Positions 1 through 10,263 of a DNA stretch of 64,000 nt are shown here, one piece after another (the stretch's first letter is position 1; every line of letters begins with the position of its first letter). The DNA is from Tridacna crocea (Eukaryota; Mollusca; Bivalvia; Cardiida; Cardiidae). A program made the translations under genes and the position numbers. The notes beneath the pieces were generated by a model. That model was not told the DNA's origin. It ran no database searches and saw only the letters and a list, made by a program, of their open reading frames with translations. The stretch covers positions 57,028,962 through 57,092,961 of the forward strand of contig OX031062.1 of assembly GCA_943736015.1 (NCBI GenBank). Direction: 5' to 3'.

Positions 1-33
1 TGGCACAAGGTAATTTCTTTTTCATGGAGCTAT

Positions 34-386
34 GATTACCTCCTGCTAGATGGCATTCTATAAATACTCATCTATCAAATTTGAGCATCCTGGGTACAGA
101 ACCGAACCACCTGCCTACGCGACAACCGTTACTCTGAATTTCAATATAAAATAAATGTTAACTCAATGAAACGCTACGTGGTGCGATTCACTCAGCTATG
201 ATCAGCAGTTTAGAGAAATCTGGAGCTAAAACAGGCCTGATTTTTTCCGCAAACGTATTTATAAAAGCCATTTTCTCCATTGCTACTTTATAGCACGTAA
301 TCCTACAGTCTCCCTGATATCGGGGAGAGTGATGCGTCATATAAGACAGGTCGAATCTTCGAGGAATATGACATACGCAGACAACG
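34..386 (+). mobile_element. 10-bp-TSD element, copy 1
   Basis: Non-autonomous element of the 361-bp family seen complete at 3545-3905 and 30998-31358. It is flanked by ATGGAGCTAT (24-33) and ATGAAGCCAT (387-396), an 8/10 match that looks like an aged 10-bp target duplication. No coding capacity. Confidence 0.75.
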
Positions 387-646
387 ATGAAGCCATGAAA
401 AAAAAAATCAGTCAATCAGAACTTGCCAATGTTCACGAAAACAACTGATATTAAATCGTTCATGAAGTGTTTCTTTTCGTTTGATTTCATTCCCGAAAAT
501 CTCAGTTGAAAGCTGCTGACTGAATGAAATAGTAAATTTTAGTATAAATTCAAATGAAAGTGATTTCAAACTTCTGCTTCTCCGAAGCTTTCGCCGGATC
601 AGACAATATAGATCAAAATCTGATCTTTATCTTCATCGTCCTCAAT

Positions 647-889
647 AGCGCTTTGAGTTGCGTATAGATCTTGAGCGCTTTGAGTTGCGTATGGATCTTG
701 AGCGCTTTGAGTTGCGTATAGATCTTGAGCGCTTTGAGTTGCGTATGGATCTTGAGCGCTTTGAGTTGCGTATGGATCTTGAGCGCTTTGAGTTGCGTAA
801 GGATCTTGAGCGCTTTGAGTTGCGTAAGGATCTTGAGCGCTTTGAGTTTCGTATGGATCTTGAGCGCTTTGAGTTGCGTGGGATCCTTT
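647..889. repeat. 27-bp minisatellite, 9 units
   Basis: Nine tandem copies of a 27-bp unit containing GAGCGCTTTGAGTTGCGTA, differing mainly at the base after CGTA (T/A) and in GAT/GGAT. Because 27 is divisible by three and the unit lacks stops in several frames, it gives long spurious open frames on both strands. I see no gene around it. Confidence 0.93.
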
Positions 890-1026
890 GGAAAGGAAGA
901 TAAGCGGGAGAATGACAATTTTCGAGGTCTGGTCAACAAGATGACAAATTCCGCAGACGGAAAGAAGCTGTCAACCGCAGGACAGTAAATATCGGAGCAG
1001 CATCGTACATCAGATGAGAACAAGGT

Positions 1027-1253
1027 CAACTCTCAGCCAAACGACGACATATTGGACACGTCGATATTGATAGCTTTTGCAGACGACAAATAAAATGTTT
1101 CCAAACTGAATGGAATTGTGTATTGAAAGACAGAAAACGTTGTGGGAAAAGGAGAAAATGCTGGTAACCAGCATTTTCTCCTTTCCCACAATGTTTTCAA
1201 AGGAATTATTTTTCAGGTTTATTAGAACTTGGGATTGTTTGATAAAGAATTAA
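1027..1253 (+). mobile_element. TTAA-hairpin MITE, subfamily 1 (general description here)
   Basis: First of about 70 copies. The consensus copy is ~228 bp and starts and ends with TTAA. Terminal inverted repeats read TTAACYCWTTACC / GGTAAWGRGTTAA. Next to one end is a conserved GCATTTGCAGACGACAAAAT motif. The centre is a perfect stem running from GAAAACATTGTGGGAAAAGG through apex GCTGGTTACCAGC to the inverse (33-bp arms, 1-nt centre). Subfamily 1 has ACCAAACGAC/GTGTGGTAATGGG ends. Subfamily 2 has CCCAAACGAC/TTTGGGAAAGGG ends. Subfamily 3 has CTCCATAGATACTC ends and a GCTCGTGACGAGC apex. Subfamily 4 combines subfamily-2 ends with a GCTCGTTACGAGC apex. TTAA targets and CCCTTT termini suggest piggyBac-type mobilisation (inference). 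This copy has a decayed left end. Confidence 0.85.
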
Positions 1254-1260
1254 TCTATGC

Positions 1261-1469
1261 TTAAACCTTTACCAAACGACAAAAATTTAGACTTGTCCAA
1301 ATGGAAAGCAATTGCAGGTGATGAAATAAAGATTACTCAAAAATTGAAATTTGTTTCCAGCCAGGTAGAAAACATTGTAGGAAAAGGAGAAAATTCTTTT
1401 CCTACAAGGTTTTCAAAAGGCTTCTGTCTCAGAGTCGTAAAAACCAGGGATTGTTTGGTAAAGGGTTAA
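1261..1469 (+). mobile_element. TTAA-hairpin MITE, apex-deleted
   Basis: TTAA at both ends. The hairpin apex is missing: the stem at ~1367-1412 jumps from GGAGAAAATT directly to CTTTTCCTAC, leaving a shortened palindrome. Confidence 0.85.
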
Positions 1470-1689
1470 ATTATGGATATCAGGCACATCAATTTCTTTT
1501 ACTGACAGAGGAAAAGGTCAAAGGTCACCGATTAAGATAAAATAAGATTTATTATTGCTATATATTGGTACTTTAGAAATTGATAATTGGCGCGTACCAT
1601 GATAGATGCCAATGATACTCCAGTAAGTAAGAAAAACCTTTTTTTTTTCTGATTTCATGACAATGATCATCATCACCATCACCCTCTTC

Positions 1690-1912
1690 TTCTTCTTCTT
1701 CTTCTTCTGGGGTGATGCATGACTCAGTGGTTAAATTATAAGGCCTTTGACTTGAGGTCCAAGGTTGGAGCCTCACTGGATATTCGTTGAAGTGTCCTTG
1801 GGCAAGCCACTTTAGATCACCCGCCTAGTACCGATGGAACCTAGGTATTACATGAAATTGTTAGCTGTTGTATCCAAAAAAAAAATGTTGAAAGCGGCTT
1901 AAAACCCCAACT
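1690..1912 (+). mobile_element. tRNA-derived SINE (degraded)
   Basis: A-box-like TGACTCAGTGGTTAAAT near 1720 and a degraded B box AAGGTTGGAGCCTC, then a body with GTCCTTGGGCAAGCCAC and a 3' end GTTGAAAGCGGCTTAAAAC. The same 3' module occurs at 29480-29497. Flanked by (CTT)n tracts at ~1681-1709 and ~1912-1950. Confidence 0.55.
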
Positions 1913-2224
1913 TCCTCCTCCTTCTTCTTCTTCTTCTTCTTCTTCTTCAAGCTTCTCACTCGCTCTCTCTCTTCAGTGAAAACACTATGCTTTCTCTCTC
2001 CCAGGATTTCTCACAAAATATCGGATACGAAAATAATGATATGCTGCCAGGTCTGTTCTGTTCTGTTCTGCTCGAAATACTCGTAGTGTGTGGTCTACGT
2101 TTCAAAAGAAAAACTTATTCTATTCATTGTATGCAATGTGCACTTGTCTTGTTCAATAGCAATCGAATACTGCAGCAAAGTCCAAATTTGCAAAGCTCTC
2201 TAGATTGCATTCTTTGTATAAAAC

Positions 2225-2350
2225 TTTCGAATTAAAGCAATTTGGAAAGTAACACAATTTCTGATTGGCTGAACTGTTTTTCTGATTGGCTGAACCATTG
2301 AACCAATCAGAAAATGCGTTACTTTTCAAATTCAAAATTACACGAAGAAA
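2225..2350. repeat. palindromic MITE fragment (CTGATTGGCT type)
   Basis: Contains CTGATTGGCTGAA and inverted AACCAATCAGAAAATGCGTTAC, the core of the palindromic element complete at 33439-33641. Outer ends are lost. Confidence 0.5.
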
Positions 2351-2986
2351 GGGATTTAAATATGTTTCCGTGACAAAAGGTACTCAGCTTCAAGACACAT
2401 CACAAAAAACAAAACAAGGACACAGTCTGCAGGATGTAGAAATGACTTAATTTGTCAAAGAAGATGAAACACCACCGCAGTAAATTACAAGTTTGTATTC
2501 CACTAATAACAGGGACGCAGGTGCAAACAAAAAGGAATAATAAAGCTAATTATTTTGTTTTTCGGCCTCGTTTTTTTCAACTGTTGTAACTTGCGAGCAT
2601 ATATTGTCAAACTAATATCTGGGACTAGCCCAGAAACAAACTGTAATAAATTCCATTTGCTTTATTTCCTATCCTGCTAAATACAGGGTTTTTTTCGGGG
2701 GGTGTTGGGGGGGGGGAGGTTCCAGGCAAACGTGGTACGATTTTCTACAGGTTTGTCCGTCCCAGCCAAACCTTCAAACCACCGCGGTCGCTTATTTTAT
2801 TTCATGTGCATGTTTTAAGTTGTGGGGTAGTAAGTTGAATATTTTTTACTTCAATATATGGTTTGCGGCTACGCACCGCAGACCCCCTTCTTTCCCCCCC
2901 ACCTCCTCCCCCCCCCCCCCCACCTCCTCCTCCTCATCCTCACCACCCAATATCTGATGCTCACGAAACACCAGGAAGGACGTGGT
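2351..2986. other. no gene seen; C/G-rich simple tracts
   Basis: No coding signal. It holds a G-rich run (~2695-2722) and a C/CCT-rich tract (~2885-2948). Confidence 0.5.
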
Positions 2987-3205
2987 TTAACCCTTTCCCA
3001 AACAATCCTTGGTTTTTACGGGATAGCCTTTTGAAAACATTGTGGGAAAAGGAGAAAATGCTGGTAACCAGCATTTTCTCCTTTTCCAACAATGTTTTCT
3101 ACCCTATCATAGACAGAAATCATCTTTTCAGCAACAGTTGAATTGTCGTCTGCAAATGCTTTCAATTTGGTCTAGTCCAAAAGTTTGTCGTTTGGGAAAG
3201 GGTTA
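2987..3205 (-). mobile_element. TTAA-hairpin MITE, subfamily 2
   Basis: Left TTAA intact, right terminus decayed to TTAG. Full hairpin at ~3036-3103. GTCGTCTGCAAATGC on the plus strand sets the orientation. Confidence 0.88.
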
Positions 3206-3544
3206 GGGTATTACCATCCTATATAACGCTTCTAGATAGTGCAACATGGAATAAAATGTCTTATTAGTTGATAAATAAGGATTTATACTGATGTAACATT
3301 TTTGAACATTTCTAACTGACCAGAAATTCATTTGTTGTCTATCTTGAAATTATATGATGATATTTTAATAGTTTTCTGAGAAGGGAGGTAATTATTATTT
3401 CTTCTTGTATTGAGAATAGACTGGCTTTATATTTATAAATATAATAATTCCAAGAAGGAAAAAAAATGGAAAAAGTGGCTCGGTCAAATCATTACAATAA
3501 TACTCATTTTCAATCACAGCAAATTTTTTAGGATATTAGTATTG

Positions 3545-3905
3545 CATTATCTCCCGCTAGATGGCATTCTATAAATACTCATCTATCTGATATGGGCATC
3601 CTGGGTACAGAACCGAACCACTTTCCTACGCGACAACCGTTACTTTGAATTTTAAAAAAAAAAAAGGTTTACCCAATAAAACGCTACCTCGTGCAATTTA
3701 CTCAACTATGATCACTAGTTTAGAGAAATCTATTGCTAAAGCAGGTCTCATTTCTCCTCAAACGTATTGATACGTAAAAACTATTTTCAACATTGCTACT
3801 TAATTTATACAGCGTAATATTACAGTCAGCCCGCTTTCGGGGCTAGTAGTGATGCGTCATCTAAGACAGTCGAATCTTCGAAGAATATGACATGCGCAGA
3901 CAACG
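3545..3905 (+). mobile_element. 10-bp-TSD element, copy 2 (complete, 361 bp)
   Basis: Begins CATTATCTCCCGCTAGATGG and ends ATGCGCAGACAACG. Flanked by perfect 10-bp direct repeats ATTAGTATTG at 3535-3544 and 3906-3915. The two ends form a short imperfect inverted repeat, CRTTRTCTSC. No open frame, poly-A tail or tRNA promoter. The size and a constant 10-bp TSD suggest a cut-and-paste, Mutator-like non-autonomous element; the superfamily is inference. Confidence 0.88.
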
Positions 3906-3998
3906 ATTAGTATTGAGGAAATAACTGTTTTTCATTAGAATGGTACTACTTTAATACACTGTCTTCGTGGTAAGGCCAAAAACCCGTGGAAAGAGACG

Positions 3999-4227
3999 TT
4001 AACCCATTACCACATAATCCCTACTTTTGTCGACCTTGAGAAAGAAGCCTTTAGAAAACATTGTGGGAAAAGGAGAAAATGCTGGTAACCAGCATTTTCT
4101 CCTTTTGCCACAATGTTTTCTACTCCCTCCAATACAAATTTCAGATTTTCAGTCACTTCTAGTTTGACGTCTGCAAATGCTTTCAATTTGGACCAGTCTA
4201 AAATTTTGTCGTTTGGTAATGAGTTAA
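3999..4227 (-). mobile_element. TTAA-hairpin MITE, subfamily 1
   Basis: Complete: TTAA at both ends, full hairpin at ~4055-4122, 229 bp. A good reference copy. Confidence 0.92.
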
Positions 4228-4614
4228 GCGTTTTTAAAGACAATAAATGAAAAACACGACAACAGACTTTTATTTATTTAAAGTGCACTGTTTTCATCAC
4301 AAATTAGATCATTGAGAAAAGGGAAGATTCTGGTTTTTAATTCCATTTTTTTGACGCTTCTACGGTGTAGATTTGTCACTAGAATTTATTCAAATGACTT
4401 TACGCAAGAGGCGATACAGTCGTAACTTTATCAATGAATAATAATTACGTCTGTCTTTTCCCGATCCATTTTTTTTTTATTGCGGTTGTTGATGGAAAAC
4501 AGCTGCAGTGTCCACGAAACAAAAAGAAATGGGCAAATGCATAGAATTATATAAACTCGTGCTGCACAGGTATAATATGTGGAATCATTACAAACCTAAA
4601 GATTTCAACTGAAG

Positions 4615-5058
4615 ATAGTTCTCGAACCTTTTGGCTGCTACGTAAGCGAGAATAGCTGACCTATTGCGGATAGTGTAGATCAAGATTAGATTGCACATAG
4701 CGTGCAGTCTTATCTTGGATCTACACTGTCCAATCGGGATAATTCATGAGAATTTATTCCCTAAACTATAACATTGAAACAACATAAGTTATTAACTCAA
4801 TACCAAACGACAAAATTTTAAGGTTGTCCAAATCGAAAGCATTCGCAGACGACAAAATAAAATTGACTGAAATTTTGAAATTTGATTTGTGAAGAGTAGA
4901 AAACATTGTGGGAAAAGGAGAAAATGCTGGTAACCAGCATTTTCTCCTCTCACAATGTTTTCAAAAGGATTCCTTTTCGGGGTTGTCAAAAGCAGGGATT
5001 GTGTGGTAAAAGGTTAATATCGAACAGATAATTAAGTCATTCAGCAGGATAAGGGTTG
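4615..5058 (+). mobile_element. GATCTTGATC-hairpin MITE, interrupted by a TTAA MITE
   Basis: Hairpin GTGTAGATCAAGATTAGATTGC...GCAGTCTTATCTTGGATCTACAC at ~4674-4730. The right end, GCAGGATAAGGGTT, lies beyond a TTAA-hairpin MITE (4792-5017) that has inserted in it. Compare the uninterrupted copy at 33223-33434. Confidence 0.7.
4792..5017 (+). mobile_element. TTAA-hairpin MITE, subfamily 1, nested
   Basis: TTAA at both ends. The right stem arm is slightly shortened (CTCCTCTCACAATG). Inserted in the 3' part of the GATCTTGATC-hairpin MITE. Confidence 0.9.
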
Positions 5059-5406
5059 GTAACACTGTGATGTTATAATAATGCCAAAGATTGAAATGAT
5101 TTCTTCGAGGAAATACGTGTTTGATATTCGGTTCTATAACGGTTCTGACTCACTTTTACCGACTTACCTTGCCATTGAGATAATTGATCTGCGCACCTCA
5201 ATAAGAATATACTTTCTGATTCTCATCTCGCGCAACACTCGCGAAAACATCTCTGACTTTTGTCGTTCTGAATGCCAACTTATAAAGTGGCCTGAACCGC
5301 GAGAAAAAGGATAGTTTGGGGAAAATATTGGGCGAGGAGCCTGTATAGTTAACCCAATGAAAGCATGGATACTGCATGGTGCACTGTAGGTGGCACTCTA
5401 CGCATA

Positions 5407-5471
5407 CATATTTATCTAATTTGGGCATGCTGGGTACACAACCGGAGTAATTTTTCAAAACAAGAACCGTT
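5407..5471 (+). repeat. 65-bp direct repeat, left member
   Basis: CATATTTATCTAATTTGGGC to ...AACCGTT. It matches 5823-5887 with a few mismatches. The two flank the inverted element at 5472-5822 exactly. Confidence 0.75.
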
Positions 5472-5822
5472 CGTTGTCTGCGCATGTCATATTCTTCAAA
5501 GATTCGACCTGTCTTATATGACGCATCACTATCCCCGATATCGGGAAACTGTAGTATTACGCTCTATAAAGTAGCATTGTAAGAAATAGCTTTTATCAAT
5601 ACATTTGAGGAGAAATGAGACCTGTTTTAGCTCCAGATTTCTCTAAACTGCTGACCATAGCTGAGTGAATTGCACGAGGTAGAGTTTTATAGAGTAAACG
5701 TTCATTTTAGTTTGAAATTCAAAGTAACGGTTGTCGTGTAGGAAAGTGGTTCGGTTCTGTACCCAGGATGCCCAAATTAGATAGATGAGTATTTATAGAA
5801 TACCATCTAGCGGGAGATAATG
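5472..5822 (-). mobile_element. 10-bp-TSD element, copy 3 (inverted)
   Basis: Reverse-complement copy, starting CGTTGTCTGCGCATGTCATA and ending GCGGGAGATAATG. It lacks a 10-bp duplication; its flanks are instead the 65-bp repeats at 5407-5471 and 5823-5887, themselves parts of further copies of this family. Confidence 0.85.
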
Positions 5823-6108
5823 CATATCTATCTAATATGGGCATGCTGGGTACAGAACCGGAGTAATTTTTCTAAACAACGACTGTTACCTTGAATTTCA
5901 AAATGAAATAAACAAAATGCTACCTGGTGCGATTCATTCAGCTATGATCGGCTAGCATGTAACCTATGCATCGACCATTTATTAAAACAGCTTCTACACA
6001 TCTTGGGCTCATGATAGCTTCGGTATAAGCCCTACTTTTCCCAGGTATTGGGGGGATTGGTGATGCGTCATAGTAGACAGGTCGAATCTTCGAAGAATAT
6101 GACGACGC
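5823..6108 (+). mobile_element. 10-bp-TSD element, copy 4 (diverged)
   Basis: Resembles the family from CATATCTATCTAATATGGGC through GATGCGTCATAGTAGACAGG to GAAGAATATGACG. The first ~45 bp are missing and the middle is rearranged. Confidence 0.7.
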
Positions 6109-6197
6109 GCAAATAAAAGAATCTACACGAAATATTTACGAATGATTCCCTCAAACTCATAACAGTTCGCTAAATCCTGCTCAGAAATCCTGAGATT

Positions 6198-6391
6198 TTA
6201 ACTTTTTACCACACGAAAAAGAAATTAAATTTGTCCAAATGATAGTGTTTGCAGACGACACATAAAATGTAACTCAAACAATGAAAGTATTACCATTGAA
6301 AGGGTTGAAAACACTGTGGTCCCCAGGCAATAGAAAATGCAGGTCACCAGAACTTTCTCCTTCTTCCATGACGGTAAGATACTGTTTTTAA
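6198..6391 (+). mobile_element. TTAA-hairpin MITE, decayed
   Basis: Start and the GTTTGCAGACGACAC motif are recognisable. The hairpin is heavily mutated. Confidence 0.6.
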
Positions 6392-6399
6392 CAGGATCA

Positions 6400-6629
6400 T
6401 TAACCCTTTACCACACAATCCTGACTTTTCACACCTATGTGAAAGAAGCCTTTTGAAAAACATTGTGGGAAAAGGAGAAAATGCTGGTTACCAGCATTTT
6501 CTCCTTTTCTCACAATGTTTTCATACCTTCCTAAAATAAATTTCAATTCTTAAGTCACATTCATTTTGTCGTCTGCAAACGCTTTCAATTTGGACCAGCT
6601 TAAAATTTTGTCGTTTTGTAAAGAGTTAA
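6400..6629 (-). mobile_element. TTAA-hairpin MITE, subfamily 1
   Basis: Complete with TTAA both ends. Hairpin at ~6456-6523. Confidence 0.9.
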
Positions 6630-7015
6630 AGCGTGCTATCGTGTAGTTAGAGGGTTAAGAAAGAATGGCAGGCCTTATATTTCATTTTTTTCGCCCTTAC
6701 GGTGTGGATTTTGTCGCAAGAATTTATTCAAATGACTTCGTAAGAAGTGATGCAGTCGTAACTGTATCAATGAATAATAATTAAGTCTGTATTCCCCTCC
6801 TCCAGTTTGCTTTTGTACCTTCACAACAAGAGTTTGGGAGAAAGAGAGAGAAAGATAGCATACAGAGAGAGAGTGGGGAAGTGTACACCATTATGCGGAC
6901 TCAAGGCAGCAGATGCCAAGGCAACGCATGGAGGAAATTACTTGGCGTAAACGCGAGAGTCTTTTTCACTCATATTAAATTAAAAAAGCCTTACTTTGTG
7001 ATCCTGCGAAGGCTG

Positions 7016-7203
7016 CCCTGAGTCAACATTTTGGCTATCGTTCAATTTTATGCATCTCAAACGACCAGTTTACCTCGTGATTCATTTGTTTTTAGATAAA
7101 ACTGACAATGGATAAAGAAACATGTGATGGCTTGCGTGATACAATCACCTTTTGCCAGAGCATCGTAACGGTATAGAGCATTGATGTTAACTCTGTACCA
7201 AAC
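7016..7203 (+). repeat. duplicated segment, member 1
   Basis: TTTGGCTATCGTTCAATTTT through GCATTGATGTTAACTC is repeated at ~12397-12603. The match runs into the first ~17 bp of the MITE at 7187. Confidence 0.8.
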
Positions 7204-7416
7204 GACAAATTTATAGAGTGGTCCAAATTGAAAGCATTTGCAGACGACAAAATAAATGTGCCCGAAAAATCGAAATTTGATTTGGTCAGGGTAGAAAACA
7301 TTGTGGGAAAATGAGAAAATGCTGGTTACCAGTATTTTCTCCTTTCCCACAATGTTTTTTTAAAAGGTTTCTACCATAGGGTCGTCAAAAGTCGTCATTG
7401 TGTGATAAAGGGTTAA
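7187..7416 (+). mobile_element. TTAA-hairpin MITE, subfamily 1
   Basis: TTAA both ends; a near-perfect stem with one mismatch (CCAGTATTTT). Confidence 0.9.
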
Positions 7417-7469
7417 ATAAGCTACTGGTCGCTTGTTATGCCACCTGCCTACGATACAGTGAGTACAAG

Positions 7470-7703
7470 TTAACCCTTTCCCAAACGACAAACTTTTGGA
7501 CTAGACCAAATTGAAAGCATTTGCAGACGACAATTCAATTCTTGTCGAAAAGATGATTTCTGTCTATGATAGGGTAGAAAACATTGTGGGAAAAGTCGAA
7601 AATGCTGGTTACCAGCATTTTCTCCTTTTCCCACTATGTTTTAAAAAGGCTACTATTCATTTCTAGGCCCGTAAAAACCAGGGATTGTTTGGAAAACATT
7701 TAC
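7470..7703 (+). mobile_element. TTAA-hairpin MITE, subfamily 2
   Basis: Left TTAA intact. The right terminus mutated to GGAAAACATTTAC. Full hairpin. Confidence 0.86.
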
Positions 7704-8168
7704 TGTACGGAACAGGACACCAACCAATCTGTACATAAGAACTTAATTCAGTTTTTAAGACAGTAATTTTGTTCAGCCGATGATTTACGCTTTACTTTCT
7801 AAGAGTACAATGAAATAAGACTAACAGTGGAAATGTTCATTCGTTATTGAATAAGGGCTTGAAGGTAACGCAAGCGCAGACAATTGCCTACGTGAGCTAA
7901 ACCCAGAGCGTGGCGCCAAATGGCAACGCCATTAAGGTAATCATTTAGATTGTGTAATGTTTGTGTTAGAAGTTCTTGTAAAGCAATTAACTGATATCCG
8001 TCTTGTTGGTCACATGATCGATGAAAACTCACTGAAATGCTTCGTCAGTTCATAATGCCCTGTACTTGTGTTTTATACAGTACTTTTGCGTAAAATATCC
8101 TTCACATGTCCGATAAATGTTCGTTAATCCTCCACCCTTTACCAGAAGACAAAATCAAAGTTTGTTCC

Positions 8169-8398
8169 TTAACTCTTTACCAAACGACAAAATTGTAGAC
8201 TGGCCTAAATTGAAAGCATTTGCAGACGACAACATAAATGTGAACTGAAAAAATTAAACTTTGTTTAGGAAGGATAGAAAACATTGTGGGAAAAGGAGAA
8301 AATGCTGGTCACCAGCATTTTCTCCTTTTCCTGCAGTGTTTTCAAAAGGTTTCTATTTCAGGGTCGTAAAAACCAGGGATTGTTTGGGAAAGGGTTAA
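8169..8398 (+). mobile_element. TTAA-hairpin MITE, subfamily 1/2 chimera
   Basis: Left end is subfamily 1 (AACTCTTTACCAAACGAC); right end is subfamily 2 (TTGTTTGGGAAAGGGTTAA). A remnant of another left end lies at ~8137-8160. Confidence 0.9.
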
Positions 8399-8749
8399 GA
8401 AAATATTTGCAGGCGCTAAATTGAGTGTGGCCTGAATGGTGGGTTTATCGGTAAAAGGGGTAGCAGTGGGCAAGGGTAAAAATTTGGACGGTTTCGAGCA
8501 ACGTTTACATGTTTGCCCATACCAGTGCCTCTTATAGCAGAGTGCATCTTCAAGTACAGTCCATAAATTTTAGTTGCGTTTTTGACCGGAACCGGAAGAG
8601 AAGGGCGCATTGCCGTTCAAAACAGGCGTTACCGTAGGAAAAGATATACCAAGAGTTCCCTTGTCTTTTGGACTTTCTGTACTACCACAGTACACAAATT
8701 ACTCCATATTTCCATTAAATACTTTGTGGTGGTTGCAGCACAGAAATAA

Positions 8750-8943
8750 CCTAGGGACCTATTCGCTAATCATTCTCGGTCTCATTCTCCATATTAATTT
8801 TCAGAAGTTTGAAAGCAATCCAACTCCTGATTGACTAAACCATTCGTTTCAGCCAATCAGAATTTGTCTTGCATTCAAATTTAGAAAATCTTGGAGAATA
8901 AGACTGAAATGCTCCTAAGGACGGTTCGCAATAAAGGACCCAG
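8750..8943. mobile_element. palindromic MITE, diverged copy
   Basis: Starts near GGGACCTATTCGC and ends AATAAAGGACCCAGG, with CTTGGAGAATAAGAC and AGCCAATCAGAATTTG inside. Same family as 33439-33641. Confidence 0.65.
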
Positions 8944-8981
8944 GTGCAACTTGGTAAAGGATGAAAGTAGTCGGTCTATAA

Positions 8982-9240
8982 GGCTTGCAACACACCAAAA
9001 GGGGCACTCGGACATTTGCGTAAAGTGTCATCTCGGATCAGACTGCGCTATCCGCGCAGGCTGATCCGAAACGACACTTTCCGTTATTATGTAATTTTCT
9101 GTTTTGCGCAAGTCTACAGTAGCACAAAATCTAATGTAGTCGTAAAGTGCCGTCGGATTAGCCTGCTTAGAATGCACAGGCTGATTCGAAGCGACACTTT
9201 ACGCAAATGTCCGAATGCCCTTTTTCGAGTGTTGCAAGCC
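8982..9240. mobile_element. MITE with ~65-bp TIRs (GGCTTGCAACAC)
   Basis: Ends read GGCTTGCAACACACCAAAAG and CTTTTTCGAGTGTTGCAAGCC. The inverted similarity extends through GGACATTTGCGTAAAGTGTC. Internal GCGCAGGCTGATCCG blocks are themselves palindromic. Related copies lie at 10264-10436 and 48178-48255. Confidence 0.8.
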
Positions 9241-9554
9241 ATTTAGAATCATGTCCTTTCCGTTGCAAGGAACGGCGGTTCAATACTCGAGTGTACTTTT
9301 ACCCCTTACTCCATTTTTTTTATTACTATTTTAAGTATCTTGCGTAGAATATGATTTAAATGATGTGTGCTTAACAGAGAAGTTATTCATCTTGCGTCCT
9401 TTATCAAGAGAATAGTCACAAGGTCATTATACTTCTCCCTAAACTGATTTGGACGTCTTGCTACAACTTACAGCTTCTCCAGCTTTTTTCTCAATACTTC
9501 ATGCAAAGATAAGGTACCAGATTCAAAATGGACGTAATGTTATGGTTGACACGT
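9241..9554. other. no gene or repeat recognised
   Basis: AT-rich unique-looking sequence. No exon-like frame seen. Confidence 0.45.
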
Positions 9555-9783
9555 TTAACCCATTACCACACAATCCCTACTTTTGAAGCCCCTGACAAAG
9601 AAGCCTTTTGAAAACACTGTAGGAAAAGGAGAAAATGCTGGTTACCAGCATTTTCTCCTTTTCCCACAGTGTTTTCTACCCTTCCCAGAACAAATTTCAA
9701 CTTTTCAGTCACCTTTATTTTGTCGTCTGTAAATGCTTTCAATTTGAACCAGTCTAAAATTCTGTTGTGTGGTAAAGAGTTAA
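9555..9783 (-). mobile_element. TTAA-hairpin MITE, subfamily 1
   Basis: Complete, TTAA both ends. Stem base is AACACTGT/ACAGTGTTTT instead of AACATTGT. Confidence 0.92.
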
Positions 9784-10019
9784 CAGGAAGTACAAATAAA
9801 CTGCCACCTATTGACTGTATATTGTTCACCATTGACGTAAATACATTTGTTTACATTCTGTCATCAACCTGTTAGCACTTTGTGACAACTGTACTTTCCT
9901 TTATGGAAACCATGCTTGACTTTCCTGCAGTTGAAATTTTTTGGGAAAAAACAATTTCTCTTTCCGAAGTTTTTGGCTCATCTAATATTTTTCTCGGACT
10001 ATATTAACAACCCATCCCT

Positions 10020-10150
10020 AATAATAACAGTCTTGGGCTAATTGTCAAGATGTTTTTGTTAATTGGAAAGTAACTCAATTAGCTTACTGAAAATGGTTAA
10101 CCCAATCAGAAATTGTGTAGCTTTCTAAATCTGGACTGAGACCAGGGTTG
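10020..10150. mobile_element. palindromic MITE fragment
   Basis: GGAAAGTAACTCAATTAGC paired with AACCCAATCAGAAATTGTGT. A decayed relative of 33439-33641. Confidence 0.45.
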
Positions 10151-10263
10151 CAATTTAGAATAATTATTTCATACGGCCCCCAATAGTATTCAAGGGTTTC
10201 CTCGCTACCAAGAGAGTTTTTATTAACCTACAACTAGCTCACGTTGTCACTCAACATATGGCC

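Noticed and set aside
647..889. CRISPR array
   Set aside because: The 27-bp units are head-to-tail without spacers, in a eukaryotic context.
3036..3103. Rho-independent terminators or conserved miRNA precursors
   Set aside because: The hairpins are part of a repeated MITE with TTAA ends, the organism is eukaryotic, and a 33-bp stem with a 1-nt loop is unlike a normal miRNA precursor.
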